NCBI GenBank assembly: GCA_022495005.1
Contig: JAGYXB010000813.1
Span: 98,157-162,156 of the forward strand
Length of the DNA: 64,000 nucleotides
Direction of reading: 5' to 3'
Source: Rhyacophila brunnea
Taxonomy: Eukaryota > Arthropoda > Insecta > Trichoptera > Rhyacophilidae
Shown piece by piece: positions 42,690 through 53,603 of this stretch. The notes under the pieces are model-generated. The model worked only from the letters and a program-made list of their open reading frames with translations. It had not been told where the DNA came from and did not search any database. The translations under genes and the position numbers were made by a program. The first letter of the stretch is position 1. Every line of letters starts with the position of its first letter.

Positions 42690-43111
42690 TTAATTTCACT
42701 TGGGCTCTACATTATATAACTATAAGTTCATATCATCCTTTCCTTGAATTATTTTAATTGTTTAGTAATATATTTGTAGCTCATAGGCAGAAAGCCGTAA
42801 GTTCAATTTTGCCGAAAATGATTTAAGTCATGTCATGTCCAATTTACACCTTGTGTGTGACACAAGTGTTTAATACAATTTGGCCATAATTACTATGTAT
42901 AACATTTTAATTGTCGAATTTGTACGCGTGGTGGTCCTTCAAGATAAGAAGCCAACACTTGACAGGCATGTAACCCTCCACGTGCTTATTGAAGAATGGT
43001 AATTACATAATTACAAGCTGAACAAGGCAAGTTTGTTTATTAAACAATGAAATAAGGACTGACTACCACATAAAAACCTCGCGCTACCGGGTCTCTGGTA
43101 ACTTTTTTTTT
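42690..43111. other. No gene recognised
   Basis: AT-rich; nothing supportable. Confidence 0.35.
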
Positions 43112-43348
43112 TTGATCAAGGACGTTGATGACTACATTCCTGCCAAATTGTATGTCCTGAATCCTCACGAAGTCCCTGTTACTGCTCGTGGAACACTGTT
43201 TGAGAATCACTGCTTAAAAGGCATGACAATCTTAAATATCGTAGTACCGATTTTTACTATTTTCGAAGATAATGTACCCAGTTTGACTCTCGGGACTCTC
43301 TATTGCGACAACATAATATATTACAATGATAGTCAGTCGACACAATGA
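43112..43348 (+). other. Open frame overlapping a hAT terminus
   Basis: A 78-codon frame that I do not recognise runs through GGAACACTGTTTGAGAATCACTG at 43191-43214. Read on the minus strand this is a hAT-type terminus (CAGTGATTCTCAAACAGTG), so the frame crosses a transposon boundary and is unlikely to be a gene. Confidence 0.3.
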
Positions 43349-45204
43349 GACAAAATGCCTCATCTACGTATTTCCGATAGATTATTTTATTGCATTTATT
43401 AAAAAAAAATCATTGTATGTAACTTTTTTTTTTAAATAATGTTAAGGTTAAGGTTACGGGAAAATTGTTTTCAACATGGAAAATGTTTTACTCATGATCT
43501 CAGACGCAAAAAGGTTACGAAAAATAGATGTAGGAGATAGACGCGCAGTCCGCAAGCGGCCCACGCCCCGCCATGATTGCTTACGCGCGCCGATTATTTT
43601 CATTATACGTTCAGTAGCCTACATTCTGTGCGACGTATTGTTATTCTGTTATTATTACTTTTTGGACAACCAGCATTCAGAGAATCAATTGGCAAAGCAT
43701 GTTCCATGTTTAATAATTTTAGCCGTCAGGGTTTGAGTAACCATCATTTGAGGGGCCCATAAGGGCGTAGCCTCCCTGCGAGGCGCAAAGCGCCGAGTTT
43801 TAAAAAATATATATTTTCAATATACTCGAATATGTACTTGTTTTCAGTGGGATGAAAGCTTCATACATTTCTTTAACATAGTATTTTTTTATCAAAACAA
43901 TATAAATTTATAAGCATGCATCTACCAACGTGAACATCAAATGAATTTACGTAACTTTCGGACCAATTACTTCATTAACCATTAAACATTAAAATTACTT
44001 CATCCACATTAAAACCTATAATACAATTAAACAAAACATACTTACACCAATGTAATACGTAACTTACCTTAATTTGTATTAAAAACCACCAATATAGCAA
44101 ACTCACAAATTCACACCACCAATATTACATTGTTTTTAAATATATATATATTATGTAATGGGTAAAACACAATCAGAATACACTAGTTTATTTGAATGCC
44201 GAATGCACAGTGAAATAGTATCAGCTGTGAATAAATTATGCATTCGATTTATTCTGGGAGAGATGAGATAATAAACTGAATGCAAATGATTAGTTTGTTT
44301 CGGTGAAACGAAGCGTTGAACTTTATTCAGAGTAAGCGATAAAATCGACAGCAGTATATTGATAATATAAATTTATAATTATTCTAAGAATTCTAACATC
44401 TTAGCCGAATGCCGTATTTTATGAGTGCTTTAAAATAATATTTCTTTGGTTGCAGGGTAAAAATTCGTAAATTACGAAAGTAAGATTTTAATGCCGATGT
44501 GTGTAAATAATTGTGCTCGCTTTTGTGTATCATAGATTCTGTCACATGTAAGCGAATTAAATATATATTTTATTTTGTAGAAACAGCTAAAATTCAGAAA
44601 ATCATTTTGAAGTAAAAATACTTATTAAAAAACTTAATTATACATAAATAATGTAATATAAATATAAATAAAGTTAATACAATTAACTTCTAAGCAAGAG
44701 TGTTTTGAAAACTATAATTTATTTCAAATCTGACTGACTTAAGCACTTTTAACCCGAAACAACAATTTTGTTAGTTAATTAATTTACACTTACAATATTT
44801 AGGTATGTTGTCTATTAGAAATTGTAATCCTGGAACGAATTTACAGTCCCGAGAGAATACGAGGTGTGGTCAACAGGTCGATCGCAACCTTATCGATGTT
44901 AAAACTCCCTGGACAATGTTTCTAGCAGATTCAGAATTTACATAAATTTACACATTTTGAATTGAAAACTGCATAGAATAATAGTAAGACAATTTAAGTA
45001 GGTAAGTAAGTTGATGCTAATAAAAATAAATATGTAATGTTTATCAAAGATATCTAGCAACAAAAATACTGTTGTACTACACACATTGCAATGTTATCTT
45101 CGAAAAACAACATGTAGAAACTGAAAACGTTACTGGCAACAAGCTTAAATAAATCGAATGTATTACATATTTAGAATCTATCAAAATCTGTTCTTTTTTC
45201 AATT
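43349..45204. other. No gene recognised over 1.85 kb
   Basis: 43540-43800 is GC-richer: an 86-codon plus frame at 43476-43736 and a GCGTAGCCTCCCTGCGAGGC hairpin near 43765. Neither has a recognisable identity. 43800-45200 is very AT-rich with nothing supportable. Confidence 0.3.
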
Positions 45205-45446
45205 ATAAAGTTGTTGAGTATCAGCACACAGTTAAAAATTGCATCGTACAACCAAAAATTTTAATTATTAATATTATTGAAGTCAAATAGCGCCGCAGTC
45301 GACTTTTTTTACTATTAGAGCAAATTTGTGACGTGTTTATCTCTTATCTGGTTAACTTACACTTATCTGGTCAACTCCTCACGTCAGGCCCTTCATGAGC
45401 CCCCATGCTAGAGCCCTGTCAGCCCCCCCCCCTTGTGGAGGCCATG
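45205..45446 (-). mobile_element. Family M hAT MITE, copy 8, 5-prime truncated
   Basis: Only one end is present (TTGTGGAGGCCATG at 45433-45446, with CTAGAGCCCTGTCAGCCCCC inside). The opposite end is missing, so there is no pair of terminal repeats. A CTTATCTGGT-AACTTACA word is locally duplicated (45348-45372). Confidence 0.75.
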
Positions 45447-45574
45447 GTTTACCCATATTGTACCTCTTCAAAGTATGAACCATACTGCCCTGCTAAGTAA
45501 AAAGACTGTTTTGATTTTAGTGAAATGAGAACTACTTTTACTCTTATAGTATGTAAAATTATTGTATAATATAT

Positions 45575-45825
45575 TTTTCCGATTTGCCCGATCCTAATAG
45601 GATCATATGGGCCTCCACAGAGTACATTAAACTGTTAACACAAAATTTTGTTTTTTACGAGAAATGGATGTCACCCACTTGCCAACCTATTAGGTCCATA
45701 CCCTGACTCACACACAAATTGAAAAACATGTGTACTTGCCAAACCCGGATTCGAACCTGAGACCCACGGCGTGATAGTCCAACGCTTAAGCTGCGCGGCC
45801 ACCGTGGGTGTGGTATGTGGGTGTG
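45575..45825 (-). mobile_element. SINE-A, complete copy with target duplication
   Basis: Minus strand: head ACCCACGGTGGCCGCGCAGC, A box then B box GGTTCGAATCCGGG, body to CCTATTAGGATCGGGCAAAT. It is flanked by the exact 12-bp duplication TGTATAATATAT (45563-45574 and 45826-45837), typical of LINE-mobilised SINEs. The head reads TTAAGCGTTGGACT between the boxes. Best preserved SINE in the window. Confidence 0.9.
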
Positions 45826-45859
45826 TGTATAATATATAGTCTAAGTATATTATTTTTTA

Positions 45860-46108
45860 GAGTTTATTAAAAGCCTTAAATGGAGGTGGGCTGGACACAT
45901 AGCTCGAAGAAGAGACAATCGTTGGTCAAATTTAGTCATCCAGTGGTATCCAAGAAGTACAAAACGTCCGCAAGGTAGACCTAGAGGCCGCTGGATCGAT
46001 GAAATGATAAAGTTCTGCGGAAGTACGTGGCAACGCAATTCACTGGACCGAGAGAAGTGGAAGCAGCTTGAAGAGGCCTTCATCCAGCAGTGGATAGATT
46101 CCGGCTGA
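45860..46108 (+). pseudogene. RTE-like LINE, C-terminal end
   Basis: An uninterrupted 82-codon frame to TGA at 46106 reads LKWRWAGHIARRRDNRWSNL, then VIQWYPRSTKRPQGRPRGRW, IDEM and EEAFIQQWIDSG. It is the same lineage as 52731-53541 (ALIQWYPRGTKRPQGRP...EAFIQQWIDPG). The stop is followed by a short TGACGATGATAT tail, as in RTE elements that end in trinucleotide repeats. The upstream coding region is missing. No stop or frameshift in the remaining part suggests a comparatively young insertion. Confidence 0.85.
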
Positions 46109-46127
46109 TGACGATGATATTATTTAG

Positions 46128-46823
46128 CAGTAGCGAAGGGTAGAGGTAGGTTGTTAATATCCCACATAAATAGTGCACACTAAACTTTCTCCGTCATACG
46201 TATTTGTCTTTATCGAACTAAGACTACAATGTGCAAGGAGTGTTTGTTAGTTTAAAAAACCAATTAAACCCAGCCAAAACCAAACCACAATAGTTTTGAT
46301 ATGAAATTGGCGATCCGACGAAAATAGTGCAACTTTTTCAGTCGTATTTATTGTTTTTCATTGAATTTAGAACATATAAATTACAGATGGTGTTGGTGGT
46401 TTTTTAAAATTCATTAACTGTAATAGATAAAAAATATTCTTTTATCTTTAAAATATCCAAAAGTATATATGATTTAATGGCATGATTTTATATATTATGT
46501 TATAGGTATATGAATAATTTTACATCGTAGTTTTAGTTTAATGAAATCAAACATTATGTTTGACTGAGAAAGTTTAGTGTGCATTATTTATTTTATTTTA
46601 TTACTTGTCAATTCATGGTGGAACTGCATTGTATTGTTGTTTTAATTTAATAAAACGCAATTTTTTTGTAGCACTTATTCCACTTTTAATCAATAGATAA
46701 GGTCCTAATCTATTGATTATAAGTGGAATAATTACTACAAAGAAAATTGCGTTTTATTAAATTAAAACAACAATGCACTATTTATGTCGGATCTTAATAG
46801 CATTACTCCACCAATTGCCACTG
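46128..46823. mobile_element. Family E hAT MITE, copy 1
   Basis: 696 bp from CAGTAGCGAAGGGTAGAGGT to CACCAATTGCCACTG, flanked by TTATTTAG (46120-46127) and ATATTTAG (46824-46831), 7/8. Aligns with 56129-56724. It contains a foldback insertion at about 46600-46790 that copy 2 lacks. Confidence 0.8.
46600..46790. mobile_element. Foldback MITE F, copy 2 (nested)
   Basis: TTGTTTTAATTTAATAAAAC, GCACTTATTCCACTTTTAAT and their complement (46715-46785) form a hairpin over about 140 bp. It matches the outer arms of 31690-31945 but has only a 10-base centre in place of the second palindrome. Confidence 0.7.
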
Positions 46824-47084
46824 ATATTTAGAGATTATGTCAAAACAATCCAATAATTTTACATAATATAAGGGAAGGATAGTTTAAAACAAGGGTTCTC
46901 ATTTCACTAAAACAAAAAAAACACTACATGTTTACTTAGCAGGGCAGTATGAATATGTAGTAGGCCTTGAAACAATATACAATAGAAGAGATTCTACTAC
47001 TGTTGGATACCAGTCATTAGTTTAATAAATTAAGTTTGCGTAAACTATTTCCGGCATTAATGACATATTAATAATTAACTATTT

Positions 47085-47290
47085 CTTTTATTCAACGAAT
47101 AATTCACAAGTTTTAGAATGTACCATTCTAATTATTGAACATACATAATTTTGAAAACACTTTCTGAGAAAATATATTATAACTTATAACCAATAGAAAA
47201 AAATCTTTTTTTGAAAAAAGTAAGCCACCCCGGCAGGGAATCGAACCTTACATCTCTGGGTTCGCTTCGTTTCGCGTTTTGCATCGAATA
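47085..47290 (-). mobile_element. SINE-C copy 3
   Basis: Minus strand B box AAGGTTCGATTCCCTGCCGG and body AAAAAAGATTTTTTTCTATT, CTCAGAAAGTGTTTTCAAAA, GTGAATTATTCGTTG. Shares this order with 28035-28165 and 58590-58715. Confidence 0.6.
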
Positions 47291-47299
47291 CACATTCAC

Positions 47300-48369
47300 A
47301 TGGGGCATTAATTTCAGTGATTGTTTGTTTTCTCAATACTTTCACTGGGATAATATACTTGATAAATAACAGATTCATATTGTAGGCAGTCAATTAAAAT
47401 ATAATATCTTGAATGAGTTATGCTTCATGGCTACTACGTTTTCTCTTGCTTAATCGAAACTGAAAAAAATAAATGTTAATCACAGTCGAAGAGGTTTTAT
47501 TAATTATTATTACAAATGTTTAAATTTAATGAAAAATTGAAAAATAAATTCAAAACAGTTGTTTTAATTATTTATTTATTAACATTTTTTTTGACCAATG
47601 TGTCACCTAATATTGTGGTCCAGTGTCTAAAAAAAACAAAACTTAAAATAGAAAAAAAACGGTACATGGCATGTAGATATTATTATTTATTTAAAAACAT
47701 ATTGCATACCTAACAAATAATTCATTCAATACGTTGAAAATATACTATTTAGGTAAAAAAAAAAATAACAAACCAGCAGAAAAACAAAATGCAAATATTA
47801 ATGTTAGTGCTCAGCCGTAGTGGTTTGACGGGCGCGGCGCGGCGGCGTCTTGCGAAACTCAAACGTATAACCGTGTGTGAAATGTTCGTAGACAGTGTCT
47901 TTTTTGGGGCATAATACTAATAAAATAATAATAGAAAAAAAGCTTCAATTTCTTCAGAAGTGGTCATCCATGGCTACGACCTGGCATGTAATTAATTGAC
48001 TGGTGCAAACAAATTCGTTTTTGTAACATTGGGATAAGAAACCATCTCAAGTGAGCTTGGCGAAAAAAAAATTATGAACAAAGGTGACATACGAACTTCA
48101 AGGGAGTGAAAAATTGCATACATTGAAGAAACATAACCGGAAAATACTCGTTTGAAGAATTATCAGGGGAAAAATAGTTATATTATACTATATAGGTAGT
48201 CTGTATTCTATAAACTGGCATACACGTCACACGGAAAGCATTGTGCCATCACGTTCAACTGTTGCAAGTTTTCAATGGGAGGGAACGAGATGTATGCAGA
48301 AGCGGAGGGGGGGGGGGAACCGGCGCGCCAGCTTGTAGAAGACAGATTCTAGGTATGTGTTACTTGAAA
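47300..48369. other. No gene recognised
   Basis: One isolated GC-rich block at 47820-47860 (GACGGGCGCGGCGCGGCGGC) in AT-rich surroundings; identity unknown. 48120-48185 repeats part of 540-610. A poly(G) run lies at 48306-48316. Confidence 0.35.
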
Positions 48370-48790
48370 TTCATCTTGTACAAAATTCTAATAAAACAAG
48401 TTGTCATGTATGTCTCGAAAACCTGGTGCATAGCGACATAGCATGGAAAGGGTGAGCAGAGCGGAGTGTAGGTACTGCACGTTATCTTCGAACCAATCAG
48501 TGAAAGACAAGTCATGGTGGACACGCAAATACGGGGAGCCATAAATCGTACGGTCCATCAAATCTGGCCGCCATAGATGGCTGGACCACATGCACAGGTT
48601 GGGCAGTCAAGCTCGAGAAGGAAACTGACATTCAGGAAACCGGAAAACAAAGACCTGGGCGACCTCGTACAAGATGGAGGAACGGGTTGGCTTTAAATAC
48701 CTTGGACATCCTAAATTGGGGGGCAGCGGCTTTGGACAGACCTATATGAATGCGGATGCTGAAGTAGGCCCACATACGGTTGTAGCGCCA
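48370..48790 (+). pseudogene. Decayed LINE C-terminal end
   Basis: Pieces in three plus frames follow the RTE/Jockey C-terminal order: YKILIKQVVMYVSKTWCIAT, then DGWTTCTG-like and RPGRPRTRWRNGLALNTLDI, then LNWGAAALDRPI. Many stops and frameshifts. Followed within 25 bp by a SINE-A copy. Confidence 0.6.
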
Positions 48791-48812
48791 GGAAGATGTC
48801 TTATATCTTTTG

Positions 48813-49020
48813 ACCATGTCCGATCCTAATAGGATTATATGGGCCTCCATAGATTGGAGGTTTGCATTAACAGAGTTTTGTTTTTAAGAGACATGGATGT
48901 TAACCACTCGCTCAACCTGTTAGGTGCATACTCGGACTCCAAATACAAAATTGAGAAACAATGTGTATTTTCCAGACCCAGGATTCGAACCGAGGACCCA
49001 CAACTTATAAGCCGCCCAAT
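48813..49020 (-). mobile_element. SINE-A copy lacking the A-box end
   Basis: Tail CCATGTCCGATCCTAATAGG, body and B box (GGTTCGAATCCTGGGTCTGG on the minus strand) are present. The head stops at GCCGCCC near 49017. Confidence 0.75.
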
Positions 49021-49029
49021 ATAGTCTAT

Positions 49030-49292
49030 CTATAAAAATCAATGAGCTAATTACAACAATAGGTTTACATATAATCCTGCTTCAATCCACTTTCGGATGA
49101 AAGCTTATCATAGTATATTCCATTCTTCTTGATGCACTTACCACTTGGTACCACTTCTGAAGCATATAAAAAATTGTGCGTAACCCCGCGGCGATCACGG
49201 ATCACGTTGATCAGGATTATTAAATTAAATTACCTTGATCATAAAGAAAAATTACAGACACTGGAGTAATCGCTTGACATTTCACACAAGAG
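49030..49292. other. No gene recognised
   Basis: Nothing supportable. Confidence 0.4.
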
Positions 49293-49856
49293 TAGAGTTG
49301 GGTTTCGCGATTTTCCCGACGGGAATTCTCGAGAATTTTTCGAGATTTTCCATCCCGAATCTCGTCTCGTCTTTAACATTTCGTGAAATCCCGGATCTCG
49401 AGAATTCTATTATCAAATATTAATTGAAAAAACGATTTTCTATATGAAAAAAGTGGACAGAAAACACAAAACTTTTAATGACTGATAGGGGCATTTAACA
49501 CAATTAAGCCAACGTCGACTCAAAATGAGCGCAATTTTTGCAATATCAGAGAATTTTGTGTCTCAAAAGCGTACGCGATTGACAGTATGTGTTTTTTGAA
49601 ATTCTATTTTATTAAGTAATGTTTTTAATTATTTTTGTTTTCTTACTTCTGGTTTGTTTGTCTTACATAAATAAAAAAAATCATATTATTTTGGAAATTG
49701 TCTCTTTTTCTAGAATACTTAGTTTTTTTTTTTAAATTTCCCGATTACTCGGGAATTCTTTTCGGGAAATCCCGAATCTCGAGAATTCAAAATTTCGTTA
49801 TTTCGGGAAATCCCGAATCTCGAAATTGCGATTTTCTCGGGAAATACCCAACTCTA
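49293..49856. mobile_element. TAGAG-ended hAT MITE with TCTCGAGAATTC words
   Basis: 564 bp between TAGAGTTGGGTTTCGCGATT and TCGGGAAATACCCAACTCTA. The palindromic theme CCCGAATCTCGAGAATTC is repeated near both ends. Flanks CACAAGAG and CCCGTGAG agree at 5 of 8. Non-coding. Confidence 0.75.
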
Positions 49857-50123
49857 CCCGTGAGAAGCCAAGAGCGAGCGAATCTTTGATTGCAGTAAGC
49901 GTCGCGTCACTAACGACCACGGCTTGAAGACGAAGAGAAACATTTTGGATCCGGCTCATCACTCCGTATCAGATCAACGCAGTTTCACACGCGATTTTAC
50001 ACTGTTCGAATCTATTGCCGCTACAGCTATTGGAACTGGTAGAATTAGTGGATTGTCAGCTCGCTGTGGAGTTTCACACATGCCACTTGAATTGATTGAT
50101 GATTGTGTCTTAAGCCTCAATTA

Positions 50124-50798
50124 TATTGAGCGAGTTTACTAGCTGCTAGCCGGCGAGTTTAAAAGCAAGCCAGTCAGCTAGTGCGATAGTGATGATGACT
50201 CACAAAACATTCCACTCGCTCAGTAGTCAACTCAGTGTTGCCATGTCTACTGAAATTTCAGTAGATCTCATTATATTTCTGGTTTCCACAAAATATGTAA
50301 GTAAACAGGTGATCAAGAAGTCTTCGTGAATTATTTTTGAAGTGTCAGATTTGCCTAAAAAACGAGATGTTAATTACCTCCTGTGGAATTTTTGTCTAAA
50401 AAAAATGAACGTCCGTTGCTTTTTGTCTAAAAACAAGAATACTATTCAGAATCTGAAATCTACTGATATTTTCTCAAATCCACTGAATTTTTCTTCACAT
50501 TCTACTGAAATTTTAAATTTAGACTTGGCAACACTGCCTACTAGCTAGAGAGTTGAAACCATGTTTTGTTTCTTTAATTTGCTCGTACTTGCAGCTAGTT
50601 CACTTGCAACTATGATAACACACGGCTAAATTACTAGCTATCAAGCCCACACGCCAGCGAGCAGCAAGTAAAGTAGCCCGGCTTTCAACTTTTCTCGTAG
50701 ATTATTTACAATCTGCTAGTTAGCTAGTTAGATGATTACACTGGGCGACTTTACTAGCAGATAGTGAATTCGCCGCAAGTAGCTAGTAAACTCACTTA
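50124..50798. mobile_element. MITE built of CTAGCTAGT words, with nested hAT MITE
   Basis: The left end TTGAGCGAGTTTACTAGCTG and right end CTAGTAAACTCACTTAAG are inverted repeats. CTAGC and GCTAG words occur throughout both flanks. The element at 50233-50536 lies inside. Superfamily unclear. Confidence 0.6.
50233..50536. mobile_element. hAT-like MITE with CAGTGTTGCC ends, copy 2
   Basis: 304 bp from CAGTGTTGCCATGTCTAC to AGACTTGGCAACACTG, with TACTGAAATTT words near both ends. Target duplication not evident. Confidence 0.65.
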
Positions 50799-51611
50799 AG
50801 CGTAGCTTGACCTGTACCCTTGACTTGGCAAAATCCAATGTTAGAGATGTCTTTCAAAGAAGTGTATAATAGAAAAAAAGATTAAAGTTATATAATAATA
50901 ATACATATACTTTCGGAAACTTTGCTGGTTGCAACAATTTTTCATTATTATATTTAAAATTTTTGTAATCAAAATGTAACTGTTTGTTTCCTTAATAAAT
51001 AATAATAAAAAAAAATGTGTGTGTATGTAATAAAAATAATGAAGACATATTATATAATATATATTAAAATCACAAAATAACGGAATTATCCAGGACTCAG
51101 TGATTCCCAACCATGACCGCGAGTCAATCCAGGTTTGAAAACTGGTGTATGATGTAGGTGCATACCGGATATTTATTAGAACCTAAAGAAAAACAATATT
51201 AATTATCACGTCTCGTCCCAGGACAAGTTATTTCTTGATTATATTTATTGGTGGGTAAGAAAGGTTCTGATTTCTCCTCCGTCTAGGTAGCATCTATCAT
51301 CAGAAATCTGAAATAAACAATAAAAAAATTTATTTCGCATTTGTATTTATTTATAAACTTGCACAATCACACAGAAAATTATGATATAATAATAATTGTA
51401 ATAATACATATTATATAATATACATATTATATAATCTAATTATTGGTATATTTAAAGGTGCCTAGAATTTACACTATCTTATATAAGTACCTACGACAAT
51501 CTAATCCGTGAAAACAAATATCTATTAACATGTACATGTTTTACCGTTCGCCGTGACATTGGCATTAAAATAAAATTCTGTGCCCAAAATTCACATGTAA
51601 CGCAGAATGTT
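50799..51611. other. No gene; one hAT end
   Basis: A hAT-type terminus CAGTGATTCCCAACCATGAC lies at 51097-51116 without a visible partner. The rest is AT-rich. Confidence 0.35.
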
Positions 51612-51706
51612 ACCAGCCGAGCGGTTGACAATTCTAGTCCGATCACCGAAGTTAAGCGACATTGCGCGCGGATAGTACTTGAATGGGTGACCGCTTTTGT
51701 AATATG
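51612..51706 (+). pseudogene. 5S rRNA-derived sequence (pseudogene or SINE3-type)
   Basis: TCTAGTCCGATCACCGAAGT, TAAGC and GCGCGGATAGTACTTGAATG, GGTGACCGC match the internal and 3-prime part of eukaryotic 5S rRNA, including the box A/C promoter region. The first third of 5S is replaced by unrelated sequence and the terminal stem cannot form, so it is not functional. It could be a processed pseudogene or the head of a 5S-derived SINE; only one copy is in the window. Confidence 0.8.
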
Positions 51707-51861
51707 CAAAATAACATTTTATTATTAATATGTTAATGATATAATTCATCAAGACCTGCGTAGACGAAACAACAATTGACGATAAAAAATATTCTTCTTT
51801 CTATAAAATATCTAAAATTGTGTATGGTTTATTTATGGCATAATTTTTTCACATAAAAAAA

Positions 51862-51940
51862 TAACGTTCTCGGGTGGGTTTGAACAACCGACCTTTCGCT
51901 TAGCAGCTGAACGCCTTGTGGGCAAGACACGGGAATTAAC
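51862..51940 (-). pseudogene. tRNA-Ser(GCT)-like pseudogene or SINE head
   Basis: The minus strand shows an anticodon-arm-like TTCAGCTGCTAAGCGAA, then GGTCGGTTGTTCAAACCC, a T-arm/B-box-like segment, and CACCCGAGAACG. The 5-prime acceptor half does not pair with the 3-prime half and the D arm is poor, so it is not a working tRNA gene. Confidence 0.5.
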
Positions 51941-51956
51941 ATTTAAGTACCTATAT

Positions 51957-52143
51957 CAATCATCACATCACATCAAATTGCAACGCACCTCCACATATTT
52001 CAATTATTTAATAGTCCTGAAGTAAAGTAGTGGCGCTTTTTTTTTTTTTTTTTTTAAATATTAGAGTAAATTTACGATGTGTGTTAATGTAACTTTACTG
52101 GTCGACCCTCCAAACCGGTCAGTCCCCCTTTGTGGGGGCCATG
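51957..52143 (-). mobile_element. Family M hAT MITE, copy 9, truncated
   Basis: One terminus only (TTTGTGGGGGCCATG at 52129-52143), with the family core CATCAAATTGCAACGCACC and a long T run. The GC-rich block near the missing end is absent. Confidence 0.7.
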
Positions 52144-52417
52144 CCTATTATATCGTAATAATATTGAAGAATTGTAAAACTATTGAGAATCAAAAATCAG
52201 TTTTTCTGAATGTTCCTCGAGAATTTTCAAGACGAGATTTACGAGCATTATTTACCATTTTACATAGCGCATTTATCAACAGTAGGGCGACATCAATAAA
52301 ATAATACATTAAGACAGTAAGATTACAAAAACATGATTTTTTTTAAATCTGGAAAAGCGTCCCAGTAAACATTTGTCTCGAAAATAGCAATAAGAAACTG
52401 TGATTGGTTTCGATTTA
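52144..52417. other. No gene recognised
   Basis: AT-rich; nothing supportable. Confidence 0.4.
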
Positions 52418-52515
52418 CAGTGGAACCCCGATCTACCGTTCTAGTATAAATCGTTTTCCCGCACGGATCGACACCCATAATGTCGAAACCCGATAATTAA
52501 CACATTAAATAAACA

Positions 52516-52566
52516 CGATAATTATCGTAAAATCTAACGAGGTTGCCAGTGTGGACGCGGCATAAG
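52516..52566. mobile_element. Single arm of a GGTTGCCAGTGTGGAC palindromic MITE
   Basis: ACGATAATTATCGTAAAATC, then TAACGAGGTTGCCAGTGTGG and ACGCGGCATAA match the right arm of 61244-61396. The left arm is missing. Confidence 0.65.
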
Positions 52567-52730
52567 AACAATGTTAAATAATCCGGCATTAACCGTTCCC
52601 CGATTTATAGTTTTCCTCGATCCATCGTCTAAATATCATGGTCCCGTCACATATATTATCGATTGACAGTTTTTATTGAATATTTGTCATTTCGCTTTCG
52701 TAGAATTGTTTATGATATACACAGCGTAAC

Positions 52731-53541
52731 TTGATTTGGAGGAAAAAGGTGTTCCAATTGATGGGGAGCACCTCAGCCACCTGCGCTTTGCAGATGACAT
52801 TGTTACACTCTCACAAGACCCGAAAGACCTCCAAGGTAGAATGCAAGAACTCGCGGATCGCGGTCAAACGGTCGGTCCAAAGATGTCTCAAAGACAAAAG
52901 TGATGAACCGTTTTACGGACCCTGCGATTATCTGTATTTATGGCACCCAACTCGAGCAAGTCAGCAGCTATGTCTATCTCGGACAGCAGGTGTCCATAGA
53001 CGTAAGCATGCACGATGAAAATTGCTCGAAGAACAAAGCTGGGATGGAGTGCTTTCGGACGTCTGAATAGTATCTTCAAGAGTGACCTACCATTATGTCT
53101 TAAGCGTAGGGTGTTCAACCAATGTGTACTACCCTCACGTATGGCTGCGAGACGTGGACCCTCAAGACGAGAGATGTCCAAAGGCTAAGAGTCACACAGC
53201 GAGGCATGGAGAGGTGTATGTTGGGCATCACGCGAAAGGACCGTAAGAGAAACGAATGGGTTAGAAAGCAGACAGGAGTACGCTATGTAATAGACGTAGC
53301 CAAACAGCTGAAATGGTGATGGGCGGGGCACATTTCTCGCCGAAAGGACGGCCGCTGGACAAATGCCCTCATCCAGTGGTACCCAAGGGGCACGAAACGG
53401 CCACAGGGTCGCCCTAAAAGCCGCTGGATTGACGAACTGGCAAAGTTCGGCGGAAATACGTGGCATCGAACGACACAGGACCGAGAGAGTTGGAGAAAGC
53501 TTGGGGAGGCCTTCATCCAGCAGTGGATTGACCCCGGCTGA
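52731..53541 (+). pseudogene. RTE-like LINE with reverse-transcriptase FADD motif
   Basis: The largest LINE remnant here. The first frame (from about 52749) reads GVPIDGEHLSHLRFADDIVT; FADD at 52787-52798 is the reverse-transcriptase catalytic motif C (usually Y/FADD). Frameshifts follow, with KRRVFNQCVLPS-like sequence near 53100. From 53122 one frame runs to TGA at 53539 with a single in-frame TGA at 53317; it carries TYGCETWTLKTRD, RGMERCMLGITRKDR, VAKQLKW, then WAGHISRRKDGRWTNALIQW and EAFIQQWIDPG. The break is a CGA-to-TGA type change (inferred from the WRWAGH consensus). The endonuclease and RT fingers are missing (5-prime truncation). Flanking TGATATACA words (52713-52721 and 53550-53558) are its probable target duplication in the pogo element. 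Confidence 0.88.
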
Positions 53542-53603
53542 TGATGATGATGATATACAGCTTGCCTCGCATCTCGTATCGAATTTTATAAGTCGCAACT
53601 AAA

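Noticed and set aside
51491..51709. 72-codon minus frame
   Set aside because: Antisense to the 5S rRNA-like sequence.
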